Assembly: GCF_024807945.1 (NCBI RefSeq)
Contig: NZ_JANUFD010000003.1
Span: forward strand, 310,001 to 374,000
Length of the DNA: 64,000 nt
Direction of reading: 5' to 3'
From: Pseudomonas sp. JUb42
GTDB taxonomy: Bacteria; Pseudomonadota; Gammaproteobacteria; Pseudomonadales; Pseudomonadaceae
Notes under the pieces: model-generated
The model's input: the letters and a program-made list of their open reading frames with translations, nothing else
What the model was told of the DNA's origin: nothing
Database searches by the model: none
Program-made: the position numbers and the translations under genes
In this document: positions 18,911 to 28,099 of the stretch, piece after piece
Numbering within the stretch: the stretch's first letter is position 1
How the letters are laid out: each line of letters opens with the position of its first letter

Positions 18911-20332
18911 ATGACGCTTTACGTCAATCTTGCCGAATTGCTCGGCGCGCGCATTGAAAACGGCTTTTACCGCCCCGGCGACCGCCTGCCTTCCGTGCGC
19001 GCCTTGAGCATGGAGCACGGCGTGAGCCTCAGCACCGTGCAGCAGGCTTACCGCTTGCTTGAAGACAACGGCCTTGCGGCGCCCAAGCCGAAATCGGGTT
19101 ATTTCGTGCCCGCCAGTCGTAAGGCGCCGGCCCTGCCCGCCGTAGGACGCCCGGCGCAGCGACCTGTGGATATTTCCCAGTGGGACCAGGTCCTGGAGCT
19201 GATCAGGGCCAAGCTCGATATCAATGTGATCCAGTTGGGGCGTGGCATGCCGGATGTCAGCAGCCCGACCCTGCGGCCGCTGTTGCGTGCCCTGGGCAAG
19301 ATCAGCCGGCATCACGATATGCCTGGCCTGTATTACGACAATATCTACGGCACCCAGGCCCTGCGCGATCAGATTGCCCGGCTGATGCTGGACTCGGGCT
19401 GCCGGGTCAATGCCGCCGAACTGGTGGTGACCACGGGCTGCCATGAGGCGTTGTCCGCCAGCATCCGTGCGATTTGCGATCCGGGAGATATCGTTGCCGT
19501 AGATTCGCCGAGCTTTTTTGGCGCCATGCAGACCCTTAAGGGCCTGGGCATGAAGGCTCTGGAGATTCCCACCGACCCCATCACCGGTATCAGCCTCGAA
19601 GCACTGGAGCTGGCGTTGGAGCAGTGGCCGATCAAAGCCATACAGTTAACCCCCAATTGCAATAACCCGTTGGGCTACATCATGCCGGAGGCGCGCAAGA
19701 AGGCCTTGCTGACTCTGGCTCAGCGCTATGACGTCGCCGTTATCGAAGACGATGTGTATGGCGATCTGTCCTACACCTACCCACGACCACGCACCATCAA
19801 GTCCTTCGATGTCGATGGCCGCGTGTTGCTCTGCAGTTCCTTCTCCAAGACCCTCGCCCCCGGCCTGCGCATCGGCTGGGTTGCACCGGGGCGCTACCTG
19901 GAGCGGGTGTTGCACATGAAATACATCGGCACGGGTTCTACCGCGACCCAGCCGCAAATGGCCATTGCCGAGTTTCTCCAGGCGGGTCATTACAAGCCGC
20001 ATCTGCGCCGTATGCGCAGCCAGTACCAGCGTGGTCGCGACCAGATGATCGACTGGATCACTCGTTACTTTCCGGCAGGCACTCGGGTCAGTCGGCCGCA
20101 GGGTGGCTTTATGATGTGGGTGGAGCTGGCGGATGATTTCGATACGCTGCGTCTGAACCGCGCGCTACTGGATCAGGGCGTACAGGTGGCGGTGGGCAGT
20201 ATTTTTTCGGCGTCCGGCAAATACCGCAATTGCCTGCGCATGAATTACTCGGCAAAACCCACCAGCGAAGTGGAGAATGCCGTGCGCAAGGTCGGTGTCG
20301 CTATCAGCGAGTTGATGACACAAACCGACTGA
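18911..20332 (+). CDS. MocR-type GntR/aminotransferase transcriptional regulator
   Basis: A 473-residue fusion of an N-terminal GntR winged helix (RPGDRLPSVRALSMEHGVSLSTVQQAYRLLE, about 20-50) and a class I aminotransferase domain. The PLP site is SSFSKTLAPGLRIGW with the Schiff-base lysine, and EDDVYGDLSY and TPNCNNPLGY are also present. MocR proteins sense PLP adducts and regulate neighbouring amino acid or amine genes. ATG at 18911 chosen because upstream in-frame codons have no plausible site. It could control the divergent DUF1127 gene or the downstream lipoprotein, which is not shown. Confidence 0.88.
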   Translation: MTLYVNLAELLGARIENGFYRPGDRLPSVRALSMEHGVSLSTVQQAYRLLEDNGLAAPKPKSGYFVPASRKAPALPAVGRPAQRPVDISQWDQVLELIRAKLDINVIQLGRGMPDVSSPTLRPLLRALGKISRHHDMPGLYYDNIYGTQALRDQIARLMLDSGCRVNAAELVVTTGCHEALSASIRAICDPGDIVAVDSPSFFGAMQTLKGLGMKALEIPTDPITGISLEALELALEQWPIKAIQLTPNCNNPLGYIMPEARKKALLTLAQRYDVAVIEDDVYGDLSYTYPRPRTIKSFDVDGRVLLCSSFSKTLAPGLRIGWVAPGRYLERVLHMKYIGTGSTATQPQMAIAEFLQAGHYKPHLRRMRSQYQRGRDQMIDWITRYFPAGTRVSRPQGGFMMWVELADDFDTLRLNRALLDQGVQVAVGSIFSASGKYRNCLRMNYSAKPTSEVENAVRKVGVAISELMTQTD

Positions 20333-20419
20333 ATGACAGACGTTGGCGAATTTTCAGCCAGCGACAAGGCGTAACTTTTGCCTGATATCAGCGTCATATC
20401 GCCAGGATCTGTATTGCGG

Positions 20420-21994
20420 ATGATTTCTTTGAGAAGCCAATGGGCGCTGCCCCTGTCGTTTGTGCTTTGCCTGGGCGGCTGTGCCCAGTTGCCGACGCCG
20501 GACCGGCCAAGCCAGGCGCTGCCGCCAGCGGACTCGGCCTTTGGCCGCTCGATTCAGGCCATGGCGGCGCCCCACGGCGGGCGCTCGGGTTTCCGCTTGC
20601 TGTCCAACAGCACCGAGGCCTTTATGGCTCGCGCCGAGTTGATCCGCAACGCCAAGAGCAGTCTCGATCTGCAGTACTACATCGTTCACGACGGCTTGAG
20701 TACGCGGGCTCTGGTTGACGAGTTGCTCAAGGCCGCAGACCGTGGCGTGCGGGTGCGCATCCTGCTCGACGACACCACCAGCGACGGTCTGGACTCGGTC
20801 ATTGCTACCCTGGCGGCCCATCCGAATATCCAGATCCGCCTGTTCAACCCTCAGGAACTGGGACGCGAAACCGGCGTGACGCGCAATGTCGGACGTCTAC
20901 TCAATCTGTCCCGCCAGCATCGGCGCATGCACAACAAACTATGGTTGGCCGACAGCAGCGTGGCGATTGTCGGCGGGCGTAACCTGGGCGACGAGTATTT
21001 CGATGCCGAGCCGAACCTCAATTTCACCGATATCGATCTGCTCAGCGTCGGTCCGGTGGCCGAGCAGCTTGGGCACAGTTTCGACCAGTACTGGAACAGT
21101 GCCCTGAGCAAGCCCATCGGCGATTTCATCTACTTCCTGCCAACGGTGGCTGATCTGGCCGAGGGGCGTCGGGAGCTGCAGATTTCGCTTGAACAATCCC
21201 ATCTGCAGCACAAGGCGCTGTATGAGCGGCTGATGGCCTACAAGACGCAGCCGCACCTGCGGACCTGGTTCAATGAGCTGATCTGGGCCTGGAATCAGGC
21301 GTTGTGGGACGCTCCGAGCAAGGTGCTGGCCCGCGACGAACCTGATCCGCAGCTGCTGCTGACCAGTCAGCTGGCGCCGGAGCTCAAGGGCGTCCATCAG
21401 GAATTGATGCTGATTTCCGCGTACTTCGTGCCCGGCCAGGAAGGGTTGCTGTACCTGACCGGCCGCGCCGATGCCGGTGTTGCCGTCAGCCTGTTGACCA
21501 ACTCCCTGGAAGCCACTGATGTGCCCGCCGTGCACGGCGGCTATGTGCCGTATCGCAAGGCCCTGCTGGCCCACGGGGTGAAGCTCTTCGAACTGCGCCG
21601 TCAGCCCGGCGATACCCATGGCGGCAGCGGCCCGCACCTGTTCAAGAAAGGCTCGTTCCGTGGCTCCGAATCCAGCCTGCACAGCAAGGCGATGATCTTT
21701 GATCGCGAAAAGGCCTTTGTCGGCTCATTCAACTTCGACCCGCGCTCAGTACTGTGGAATACCGAAGTCGGCGTACTGGTCTACAGCCCGGAATTAACCG
21801 AGAAACTACGTGAGCTAGCGTTGCAGGGCATGGCCCCGGCGCTGAGCTACCAGCCCCGGCTGGAGGGCGGCGAGGTGGTGTGGGTAACCGAGGACAACGG
21901 CAAGCTGCACACCCTGCACAAAGAGCCTGGCAGCCTGTGGCGGCGCTTCAATGCCTGGCTCAGTGGGGCGGTAGGGCTGGAGAAGATGTTGTAG
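20420..21994 (+). CDS. Phospholipase D family lipoprotein (cardiolipin synthase-like)
   Basis: A 524-residue protein with a lipoprotein signal peptide (LPLSFVLCLGGC, lipobox LGGC) and two HKD catalytic motifs: HRRMHNKLWLAD and LHSKAMIFDREKAFVGSFNFDPRS. This is the periplasmic PLD-like group (YmdC/ClsC-like) acting in phospholipid transphosphatidylation. Start at 20420 puts the lipobox about 20 residues in. A longer frame from 20378 lacks a signal-like N-terminus. Confidence 0.85.
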   Translation: MISLRSQWALPLSFVLCLGGCAQLPTPDRPSQALPPADSAFGRSIQAMAAPHGGRSGFRLLSNSTEAFMARAELIRNAKSSLDLQYYIVHDGLSTRALVDELLKAADRGVRVRILLDDTTSDGLDSVIATLAAHPNIQIRLFNPQELGRETGVTRNVGRLLNLSRQHRRMHNKLWLADSSVAIVGGRNLGDEYFDAEPNLNFTDIDLLSVGPVAEQLGHSFDQYWNSALSKPIGDFIYFLPTVADLAEGRRELQISLEQSHLQHKALYERLMAYKTQPHLRTWFNELIWAWNQALWDAPSKVLARDEPDPQLLLTSQLAPELKGVHQELMLISAYFVPGQEGLLYLTGRADAGVAVSLLTNSLEATDVPAVHGGYVPYRKALLAHGVKLFELRRQPGDTHGGSGPHLFKKGSFRGSESSLHSKAMIFDREKAFVGSFNFDPRSVLWNTEVGVLVYSPELTEKLRELALQGMAPALSYQPRLEGGEVVWVTEDNGKLHTLHKEPGSLWRRFNAWLSGAVGLEKML

Positions 21995-22006
21995 CGCGCC
22001 CGGAAC

Positions 22007-22096
22007 GTGGGAGCGTGGCTTGCCCGCGAAGAAGCCGGTACATCCAATACAACTGTTGCGTCTGGAATAGCGCTTTCGCGGGCAACCCACGCTCCT
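22007..22096. repeat. REP-type inverted repeat
   Basis: Arms GTGGGAGCGTGGCTTGCCCG and a complement ending CAACCCACGCTCCT, about 43 bases apart. It lies between the convergent PLD lipoprotein and MFS genes. Confidence 0.85.
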
Positions 22097-22102
22097 GCGA
22101 CC

Positions 22103-23251
22103 TCAGGCGGTTACCGGTTCTACATTTCCAAACGCATGCCGCTGCCTTGCCAGTATCACCAACCCCAACGCCCCCGCCGCCATCAGCAACGGCAGCGCCT
22201 GGCCGCTGATCCACTGGCTGCCCGCGCCTGCGGCAAGCGGCCCGAGCAGGCAGCCGATACCCCACAGTTGGGCGATATGAGCATTGGCGCGCACGAGGGC
22301 ATCATCGCGATAACGCTCGCCAATCAAAATCAGCGACAACGTGAACAAACCGCCCGCGCTGGCACCGAATAACACCCAAAGAGGCCAGATCAGTGGCGTC
22401 TGCACTAACAATGGAATCATCAGGCTCGACAGCAGCAGAGCCAGTGCGCAGCCGGAAAACAGGGTGCGCCGGGAAATGCGGTCGGCCAGTGCACCAATGG
22501 GCAATTGCAGCAGCGCATCGCCCACGACCACGGTACTGACCATCGCCAGCGCGACCTGTGGAGTGAAGCCTTGGCGCAGGCAATAGACCGGCAGCAGGGT
22601 CAGAATCATCGCCTCGAAAGCAGCGAAAAGCGCCACCGCCCAGGCAATCGCCGGCAGCCCCTTACAGAAGCCGAAGAGATCGCCGAAGGTGACATGGGTG
22701 TTTTCCGTGCCGGGAGCGCCGCTGCGACCGAGCAGCAACAGCGGTGAAATAGTCAGCAAGGCGACGCCGATCCAGAAGCCATAGTCGGTGTCGGTGCCCA
22801 TGACGCTCAGGAGCAAGGGCCCGGCCAGTTGGCTGAGGGCATAGCTGCTGCCATACAGCGCCACCAGTCGCCCGCGCCATTGCTCGACCACTAACTGGTT
22901 GATCCAGCTTTCGCCGAGGATGAACACGATGGTCAGGATCACCCCCAGCATCAGGCGCAGTCCCAACCAGATCGGGTAATACGGCAACAGGGCCAGCAGG
23001 CCGACGGACAGGCCGCCAGCCCACAGACAGGCACGCATCAGGTTGGCGGTGCCAAAGCGTGCAGCCAGCTTGCTGGCCAGCCCCGCGCCGAGCAGGACGC
23101 CGATGGCGGGCATCGCTGCCATTACGCCAATGGCGAAAGGCCCATAACCCCAGGCCTCAAGACGCAACGACACCAATGGCATGCTCACGCCCAGTGCCAG
23201 CCCCACGCTCAATACCGAGGCCAGCACCGCAAAATAGCTTGCCCAACGCAT
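22103..23251 (-). CDS. MFS transporter
   Basis: A 382-residue, 12-helix major facilitator protein. The motif A-like loop LASKLAARFGTANL follows helix 2 and GALADRISRRTLF lies between helices 8 and 9. The size and MPLVSLRLEAWGYGPFAIGV start resemble YcaD-like sugar/drug transporters. It ends 21 bp before the aldehyde dehydrogenase frame and may be co-transcribed downstream of it. Substrate unknown. Confidence 0.85.
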   Translation of the reverse strand: MRWASYFAVLASVLSVGLALGVSMPLVSLRLEAWGYGPFAIGVMAAMPAIGVLLGAGLASKLAARFGTANLMRACLWAGGLSVGLLALLPYYPIWLGLRLMLGVILTIVFILGESWINQLVVEQWRGRLVALYGSSYALSQLAGPLLLSVMGTDTDYGFWIGVALLTISPLLLLGRSGAPGTENTHVTFGDLFGFCKGLPAIAWAVALFAAFEAMILTLLPVYCLRQGFTPQVALAMVSTVVVGDALLQLPIGALADRISRRTLFSGCALALLLSSLMIPLLVQTPLIWPLWVLFGASAGGLFTLSLILIGERYRDDALVRANAHIAQLWGIGCLLGPLAAGAGSQWISGQALPLLMAAGALGLVILARQRHAFGNVEPVTA

Positions 23252-23272
23252 GCCTTACTCCATAGCGGACCG

Positions 23273-24766
23273 TTACAGCTTGATCCAGGTTGCCTTCAAC
23301 TCGGTGTATTTGTCGAAGGCATGCAGGGACTTGTCGCGACCGTTGCCCGACTGCTTGAAGCCGCCGAAGGGTGCCGTCATGTCGCCGCCATCGTACTGGT
23401 TGACCCATACGCTACCGGCGCGCAGGGCCTTGGCGGTCAGGTGGGCCTTGGACAGGTCGGCAGTCCACACTGCCGCAGCCAGGCCGTACGGCGTGTCGTT
23501 GGCGATGCTGATGGCTTCTTCGGCGCTGTCGAAAGTCAGTACCGACAGTACCGGGCCAAAAATCTCTTCCTGGGCGATCTTCATGGCATTGCTGACGCCG
23601 TCGAAAATCGTCGGCTCGACATAGGTACCGCCGGTTTCCTGCAGGATGCGCTTGCCGCCCGCGACCAGTTTGGCGCCGTCGGCGTGGCCGGCTTCGATAT
23701 AGCCCAGCACAGTGTTCATTTGCTGAGTGTCGACCAATGCGCCGACAGTGGTGGCCGGATCCAGCGGGTTACCCGGCTTCCAGGCTTTCAGTGCCTCGAT
23801 CACCATGGGCAGGAATTTATCCTTGATCGAACGCTCGACCAGCAGGCGCGAACCGGCGGTGCAGACTTCGCCCTGGTTGAAGGCAATGGCACTGGCGGCG
23901 GATTCGGCGGCGGCCTGCAGGTCCGGGGCATCGGCGAAGACGATATTCGGGCTCTTGCCACCGGCTTCGAGCCAGACGCGCTTCATGTTCGATTCGCCGG
24001 AATACACCAACAGTTGCTTGGCGATTTTGGTCGAGCCGGTGAAGACCACGGTGTCGACGTCCATATGCAGGGCCAGAGCCTTGCCGACGGTATGACCGTA
24101 GCCAGGCAGCACGTTGAGCACCCCGGCAGGAATCCCGGCTTCGATTGCCAGTTGGGCGATGCGGATGGCCGTCAGTGGCGATTTTTCCGACGGTTTGAGC
24201 ACCACCGAGTTACCGCTGGACAGGGCCGGGCCCAGTTTCCAGCTGGCCATCAGCAGCGGGAAGTTCCACGGCACGATGGCGGCGACGACGCCGATAGGCT
24301 CACGGGTGACGAGGCCCAGTTGGTTGTGTGGCGTGGCGGCGACTTCGTCGTACAACTTGTCGATGGCCTCGCCGCTCCAGGCCAGGGCATTGGCGGCGCC
24401 GGGGATATCGATACCCAGGGAGTCGCTGATGGGCTTGCCCATGTCGAGGGTTTCGAGCAGGGCCAGTTCTTCGAGATTCTGTTTGAGCAGGCCTGCAAAG
24501 CGGATCATGGTCGCCTTGCGTTTGGCCGGGGCCAGGCGCGACCAGACGCCGGAGTCGAAGGTGCGGCGGGCGCTTTCGACAGCGCGTTGCGCATCGGCGG
24601 CATCACAGCTGACGACCTTGGCCAGCAGGCGGCCATCGACCGGGCTGATACAGTCGAACGTGGCGTTGTCAGCGGCGGCGGTGTACTCGCCATGGATGAA
24701 GGCACGGCCTTCGATCTGCAATTCCCGGGCGCGTTTTTCCCAGTCAGCCTGAGTCAAAGTGGTCAT
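23273..24766 (-). CDS. Aldehyde dehydrogenase (PuuC/KauB-type)
   Basis: A 497-residue NAD(P)-dependent aldehyde dehydrogenase. The catalytic Glu lies in LEAGGKSPNIVF and the catalytic Cys in NQGEVCTAGSR (about residue 302). The N-terminus WEKRARELQIEGRAFIHGEY is typical of gamma-glutamyl-gamma-aminobutyraldehyde/ketoglutaric semialdehyde dehydrogenases of polyamine and arginine catabolism (kauB/pauC in P. aeruginosa at the matching location). It is likely part of the PauR regulon. Confidence 0.88.
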   Translation of the reverse strand: MTTLTQADWEKRARELQIEGRAFIHGEYTAAADNATFDCISPVDGRLLAKVVSCDAADAQRAVESARRTFDSGVWSRLAPAKRKATMIRFAGLLKQNLEELALLETLDMGKPISDSLGIDIPGAANALAWSGEAIDKLYDEVAATPHNQLGLVTREPIGVVAAIVPWNFPLLMASWKLGPALSSGNSVVLKPSEKSPLTAIRIAQLAIEAGIPAGVLNVLPGYGHTVGKALALHMDVDTVVFTGSTKIAKQLLVYSGESNMKRVWLEAGGKSPNIVFADAPDLQAAAESAASAIAFNQGEVCTAGSRLLVERSIKDKFLPMVIEALKAWKPGNPLDPATTVGALVDTQQMNTVLGYIEAGHADGAKLVAGGKRILQETGGTYVEPTIFDGVSNAMKIAQEEIFGPVLSVLTFDSAEEAISIANDTPYGLAAAVWTADLSKAHLTAKALRAGSVWVNQYDGGDMTAPFGGFKQSGNGRDKSLHAFDKYTELKATWIKL

Positions 24767-24985
24767 CCGAACGTCCTCCTGTTGGTGTTTAGATATGCAT
24801 CCAGCGGTGCAAGCGTACTCACCACCCTAAACCAGGGGTTGGGCAAATTCCAATATATTTGACAGATGTTGCCTGGATCAGGCTGTGATGTTCGATTTAT
24901 TCAACGGCCTTCTCCGGCTCGCCGAGGCACTAATGCCCGGTGGCCTCGTCAAAGGTCCATGTGCTTACGGCAGAGGAATCAAACG

Positions 24986-25351
24986 ATGGATATCGAAGCG
25001 ATTGTCGACTTCAGCAAGCCGGGTATCGCCCCCGAGCATTACCGGCCCTCGCCTGAAAAAATCTTCAAGGGGGACCCCCAGCAAACCGTTTATAACCACT
25101 ACAACAGCCCCTGCGGCCAATTCAATGCAGGCGTCTGGGAAGGTGAGGTCGGGCAGTGGCGGGTCAATTACACCGAGCATGAATATTGCGAGATCGTGCA
25201 GGGTGTGTCGGTCCTCAGGGATGAAGCCGGCGGCGCCAAGACCTTGCGCGCGGGGGACCGTTTCGTGATCCCCGCGGGGTTCAAGGGCACTTGGGAAGTG
25301 CTTGAAGCGTGCCGCAAGATCTACGTTGTGTTTGAGGCAAAGCCGCAGTAG
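24986..25351 (+). CDS. Cupin-domain protein (DUF861 type)
   Basis: A 121-residue single-domain cupin: GEVGQWRVNYTEHEYCEIVQG and GDRFVIPAGFKGTWEVLE are the two cupin motifs. DUF861 members act on ureidoglycine or remain unassigned. Neighbours suggest amine or amino-acid metabolism. ATG at 24986 follows AGAGGAA. The longer frame from 24866 is not expected to be translated. Confidence 0.8.
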   Translation: MDIEAIVDFSKPGIAPEHYRPSPEKIFKGDPQQTVYNHYNSPCGQFNAGVWEGEVGQWRVNYTEHEYCEIVQGVSVLRDEAGGAKTLRAGDRFVIPAGFKGTWEVLEACRKIYVVFEAKPQ

Positions 25352-25374
25352 CGGTGTTTCAAAGCCAATAAAAA

Positions 25375-25400
25375 AGGCCCGAATCTTTCGAAGCGGGCCT
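25375..25400. terminator. Intrinsic terminator between cupin gene and rpmG
   Basis: Stem AGGCCC (25375-25380) with GGGCCT (25395-25400), plus inner partial pairing. It is flanked by A-run on the left and CTTTTAT on the right, so it can act for both convergent units. Confidence 0.75.
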
Positions 25401-25421
25401 CTTTTATAGAAGAAAAATCAA

Positions 25422-25577
25422 TTACTTGATTTTGGCTTCTTTGTAGATCACGTGCTTACGTGCTACCGGATCGAATTTTTTGATTTCGATTTTGTCCGGA
25501 GTAGTACGTTTGTTCTTGTCGGTGGTGTAGAAGTGACCGGTGTTAGCAGTCGACACCAAACGGATCAATTCACGCAT
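25422..25577 (-). CDS. rpmG: 50S ribosomal protein L33
   Basis: A 51-residue ribosomal protein read from the minus strand: begins [19 protein letters not shown] and ends [13 protein letters not shown]. It lacks the CxxC zinc pair, so it is the zinc-independent form. It is 11 bp after rpmB with GGGAGAA as ribosome site, the universal rpmB-rpmG pair. Confidence 0.97.
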   Translation of the reverse strand: MRELIRLVSTANTGHFYTTDKNKRTTPDKIEIKKFDPVARKHVIYKEAKIK

Positions 25578-25588
25578 GACGTTCTCCC

Positions 25589-25822
25589 TTAGATTTTGCC
25601 GTCGCGACGGAGTTCAGCGAGCACTACAGTGATGCCACGCTTGTCGATGATACGCATGCCTTTAGCAGATACGCGCAGACGAACAAAACGTTTCTCTTCT
25701 TCAACCCAGAAGCGGTGATGCTGCAGGTTTGGCAGGAAACGACGACGGGTTTTGTTGTTTGCGTGGGAAATGTTATTCCCGGTTACCGGACCCTTACCGG
25801 TAACTTGACATACTCTCGACAT
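25589..25822 (-). CDS. rpmB: 50S ribosomal protein L28
   Basis: A 77-residue ribosomal protein: [20 protein letters not shown] at the start and [15 protein letters not shown] near the end. Usual length, first gene of rpmB-rpmG. Confidence 0.97.
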   Translation of the reverse strand: MSRVCQVTGKGPVTGNNISHANNKTRRRFLPNLQHHRFWVEEEKRFVRLRVSAKGMRIIDKRGITVVLAELRRDGKI

Positions 25823-26185
25823 GCCTCAGCCCTCTAAAACCACATGCCCAACCCGGCATGGGTTGGCCGCTTAATCTCTCAGTCATTTGGCGCCAGGCGC
25901 CGCGTTTCTTTAAGGGTCTTACCGGCTACACCTACAGTGAAGGAACCGGGCCCCTAGAAAAGAGCGCTGCTTTATACCAGAAAGGCTTTTGACCTACAAC
26001 AATCATCCCCGATTAGTTTTCTGTCAGGGCCCCGATGAGCCGGGATAGACAGGCCCGCAGGGGATAATGGCTAACTGACCATTCGTCGCACGGTAACGAT
26101 TGTTATGGGTCGGCGCATGGTCTAGGGTTAGCTCCTCACCAGACTGCGCGAGCAGATGGGGCCCTTTCTGAACAGGAATATCGCC
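25823..26185. promoter_or_regulatory. Promoter gap between rpmB and the peptide-binding protein gene
   Basis: A 363-bp gap between divergent genes with no plausible reading frame. It must contain the strong rpmBG promoter and the promoter of the solute-binding protein. I see no REP, riboswitch or clear operator. Confidence 0.5.
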
Positions 26186-27763
26186 ATGCGTCTCGCCGTA
26201 TTACCGTTTTTATTCGCCCCGCTGCTGGCCCAGGCAGCCACCACCTTGAGCGTCTGCACCGAGGCCAGCCCTGAAGGTTTCGATGTGGTGCAGTATAACT
26301 CGCTGACCACCACCAACGCCTCGGCGGATGTGCTGATGAACCGTCTGGTGGAGTTCGATGCCAAGAGCGGCAAGCTGGTGCCGAGCCTGGCCCAAAGCTG
26401 GACGGTATCGGCGGATGGTCTCACTTACGACTTCAAATTGCGCCCGGATGTGAAGTTTCATCATACCGATTACTTCACGCCGAGCCGCGGGCTGACTGCT
26501 GACGACGTGGTGTTCAGCTTCCAGCGCATGCTCGACCCGGCCAACCCGTGGCACAAAGTCGCTCAGAGCGGCTTCCCCCATGCCCAGTCGATGCAGTTGC
26601 CTGCATTGATCAAGACGATCGAGGCACCTGACGCCCATTCCGTGCGTTTTGTCCTTGACCACCCTGATTCGACTTTCCTGGCGACCCTGAGCATGGGCTT
26701 CGCTTCTATTTATTCGGCTGAATACACCGCCCAGTTGCTCAAGGCCGGTACGCCGGAGAAGCTCAACAGCCAACCGATCGGCACTGGGCCGTTCATCTTC
26801 AAGCGCTTCCAGAAAGATGCCGTGGTGCGTTATGAAGCCAATCCGGAGTACTTCGGCGGCAAGCCGGGCGTCGACGCGCTGGTGTATGCCATTACCCCTG
26901 ACGCCAACGTGCGCCTGCAGCGGATTCGCCAGAACGAGTGCCAGATCGCCCTGTCGCCCAAGCCGCTGGATGTCGAAGCCGCAAGCAAGGATGCGGCGCT
27001 GAAGGTCGAGAAGAACGAGGCGTTCATGACGGCATTTGTCGCGATCAACAGTCAGCACCCGCCGCTGGACAAGCCCGAAGTGCGTCAGGCCATCAATCTG
27101 GCTTTTGACAAGAGCAACTACCTGAAGGCGGTCTTCGAGGGTACGGCCACCGCCGCCAACGGTCCTTATCCGCCCAATACCTGGAGCTACGCCAAGGACC
27201 TGCCGGGCTATCAGCATGATGTCGCCAAAGCCAAGGCGCTGCTGGCCAAGGCCGGGCTGCCGGATGGCTTCAAGACCACCATCTGGACCCGCCCGTCGGG
27301 CAGCCTGCTCAACCCCAACCCCAGCCTGGGCGCACAGCTGTTGCAGGCTGACCTGAAAGCCGTCGGCATCACTGCCGAAATCAAAGTGATCGAATGGGGC
27401 GAGCTGATTCGTCGCGCCAAGGCGGGTGAGCATGACCTGCTGTTCATGGGCTGGGCGGGCGACAACGGCGACCCGGACAACTTCCTGACGCCGCAGTTTT
27501 CCTGCGCCGCAGTCAAATCCGGGACCAACTTTGCCCGCTATTGCGACGAAGGCCTGGACAAGCTGATCAGCGCGGGCAAAGCCACCGCCGATCAGGCACA
27601 GCGCAGCAAGCTGTACTACCAGGCCCAGGCGCAGATCCAGCAACAGGCCCTGTGGCTGCCACTGGCGCACCCGACGGCGGCGACCCTGACGCGCAAGAAT
27701 GTCAGCGGCTATGAAGTCAGCCCGTTTGGGCGGCAGGATTTTTCCAAGGTGACCGTTAAATAA
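26186..27763 (+). CDS. Periplasmic peptide-binding protein of an ABC transporter (DppA/SBP_bac_5)
   Basis: A 525-residue family 5 extracellular solute-binding protein. Signal peptide MRLAVLPFLFAPLLAQAA, then LSVCTEASPEGFDVVQYN and the family motif PIGTGPFIFKRFQKD near residue 190. The start at 26186 follows AGGAA. It stands alone without permease genes, matching the orphan DppA-like gene next to radC in P. aeruginosa (dppA5 by memory). It probably shares a dipeptide/tripeptide permease encoded elsewhere. Confidence 0.88.
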   Translation: MRLAVLPFLFAPLLAQAATTLSVCTEASPEGFDVVQYNSLTTTNASADVLMNRLVEFDAKSGKLVPSLAQSWTVSADGLTYDFKLRPDVKFHHTDYFTPSRGLTADDVVFSFQRMLDPANPWHKVAQSGFPHAQSMQLPALIKTIEAPDAHSVRFVLDHPDSTFLATLSMGFASIYSAEYTAQLLKAGTPEKLNSQPIGTGPFIFKRFQKDAVVRYEANPEYFGGKPGVDALVYAITPDANVRLQRIRQNECQIALSPKPLDVEAASKDAALKVEKNEAFMTAFVAINSQHPPLDKPEVRQAINLAFDKSNYLKAVFEGTATAANGPYPPNTWSYAKDLPGYQHDVAKAKALLAKAGLPDGFKTTIWTRPSGSLLNPNPSLGAQLLQADLKAVGITAEIKVIEWGELIRRAKAGEHDLLFMGWAGDNGDPDNFLTPQFSCAAVKSGTNFARYCDEGLDKLISAGKATADQAQRSKLYYQAQAQIQQQALWLPLAHPTAATLTRKNVSGYEVSPFGRQDFSKVTVK

Positions 27764-27790
27764 GTCGCGCCAGTTTTGCGTGGACAAATT

Positions 27791-27880
27791 GTGGGAGCGA
27801 ACTCATTCGCGAAAGCGGTATTTCAGGCGATGAAAATGCGTCGAAATCACCGACCTCTTCGCGAATGAATTCGCTCCCAC
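27791..27880. repeat. REP-type inverted repeat
   Basis: Arms GTGGGAGCGAACTCATTCGC and its complement ending GAATTCGCTCCCAC. It is the last core repeat before the disrupted radC. Confidence 0.85.
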
Positions 27881-27894
27881 AGCCGTGACGCTGC

Positions 27895-28056
27895 TCAGAT
27901 CAACCCACGCTCCGCCATCGACAGCGGCTCTCCATCGCCGATGATCAGGTGATCCAGCACTTTCACATCAACCAGCCATAAGGCGTCCTTTAGCCGCCGG
28001 GTCAGTTCGATGTCGGCCTGACTCGGTTCGCTGACGCCGGAAGGATGGTTGTGGCA
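27895..28056 (-). pseudogene. radC: radC 3' fragment (codons 172-224)
   Basis: This fragment encodes the C-terminal 53 residues of RadC, beginning [15 protein letters not shown], which contains the HNHPSG metal-binding (JAMM/MPN+) motif, and ending with SMAERGLI. Together with the 171 codons at 59663-60175 it gives 224 residues, the normal RadC length, with no residue missing. The minus-strand frame continues 28 codons into the island to an ATG at 28140, but that region overlaps the promoter and start of the first recombinase gene, so expression of a functional fragment is unlikely. Confidence 0.92.
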
Positions 28057-28069
28057 ATTATGTAGTATG
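28057..28069 (+). repeat. Island left end with TTATGT terminal motif
   Basis: Reading inward from radC, the island starts A then TTATGTAGTATG (28058-28069). The right end read inward has TTATGTTGCAAG after AAAGG. Nine of twelve positions match, suggesting recombinase-binding half-sites. Confidence 0.5.
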
Positions 28070-28099
28070 TCGTCACTACCGTTGCATAAGGTGATCGTA

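Noticed and set aside
23321..24862. 513-codon plus-strand frame
   Set aside because: Antisense shadow of the aldehyde dehydrogenase. Its low-complexity Gly/Asp/Gln content is typical of shadow translation.
26210..27787. 525-codon minus-strand frame
   Set aside because: Antisense shadow of the periplasmic peptide-binding protein gene.
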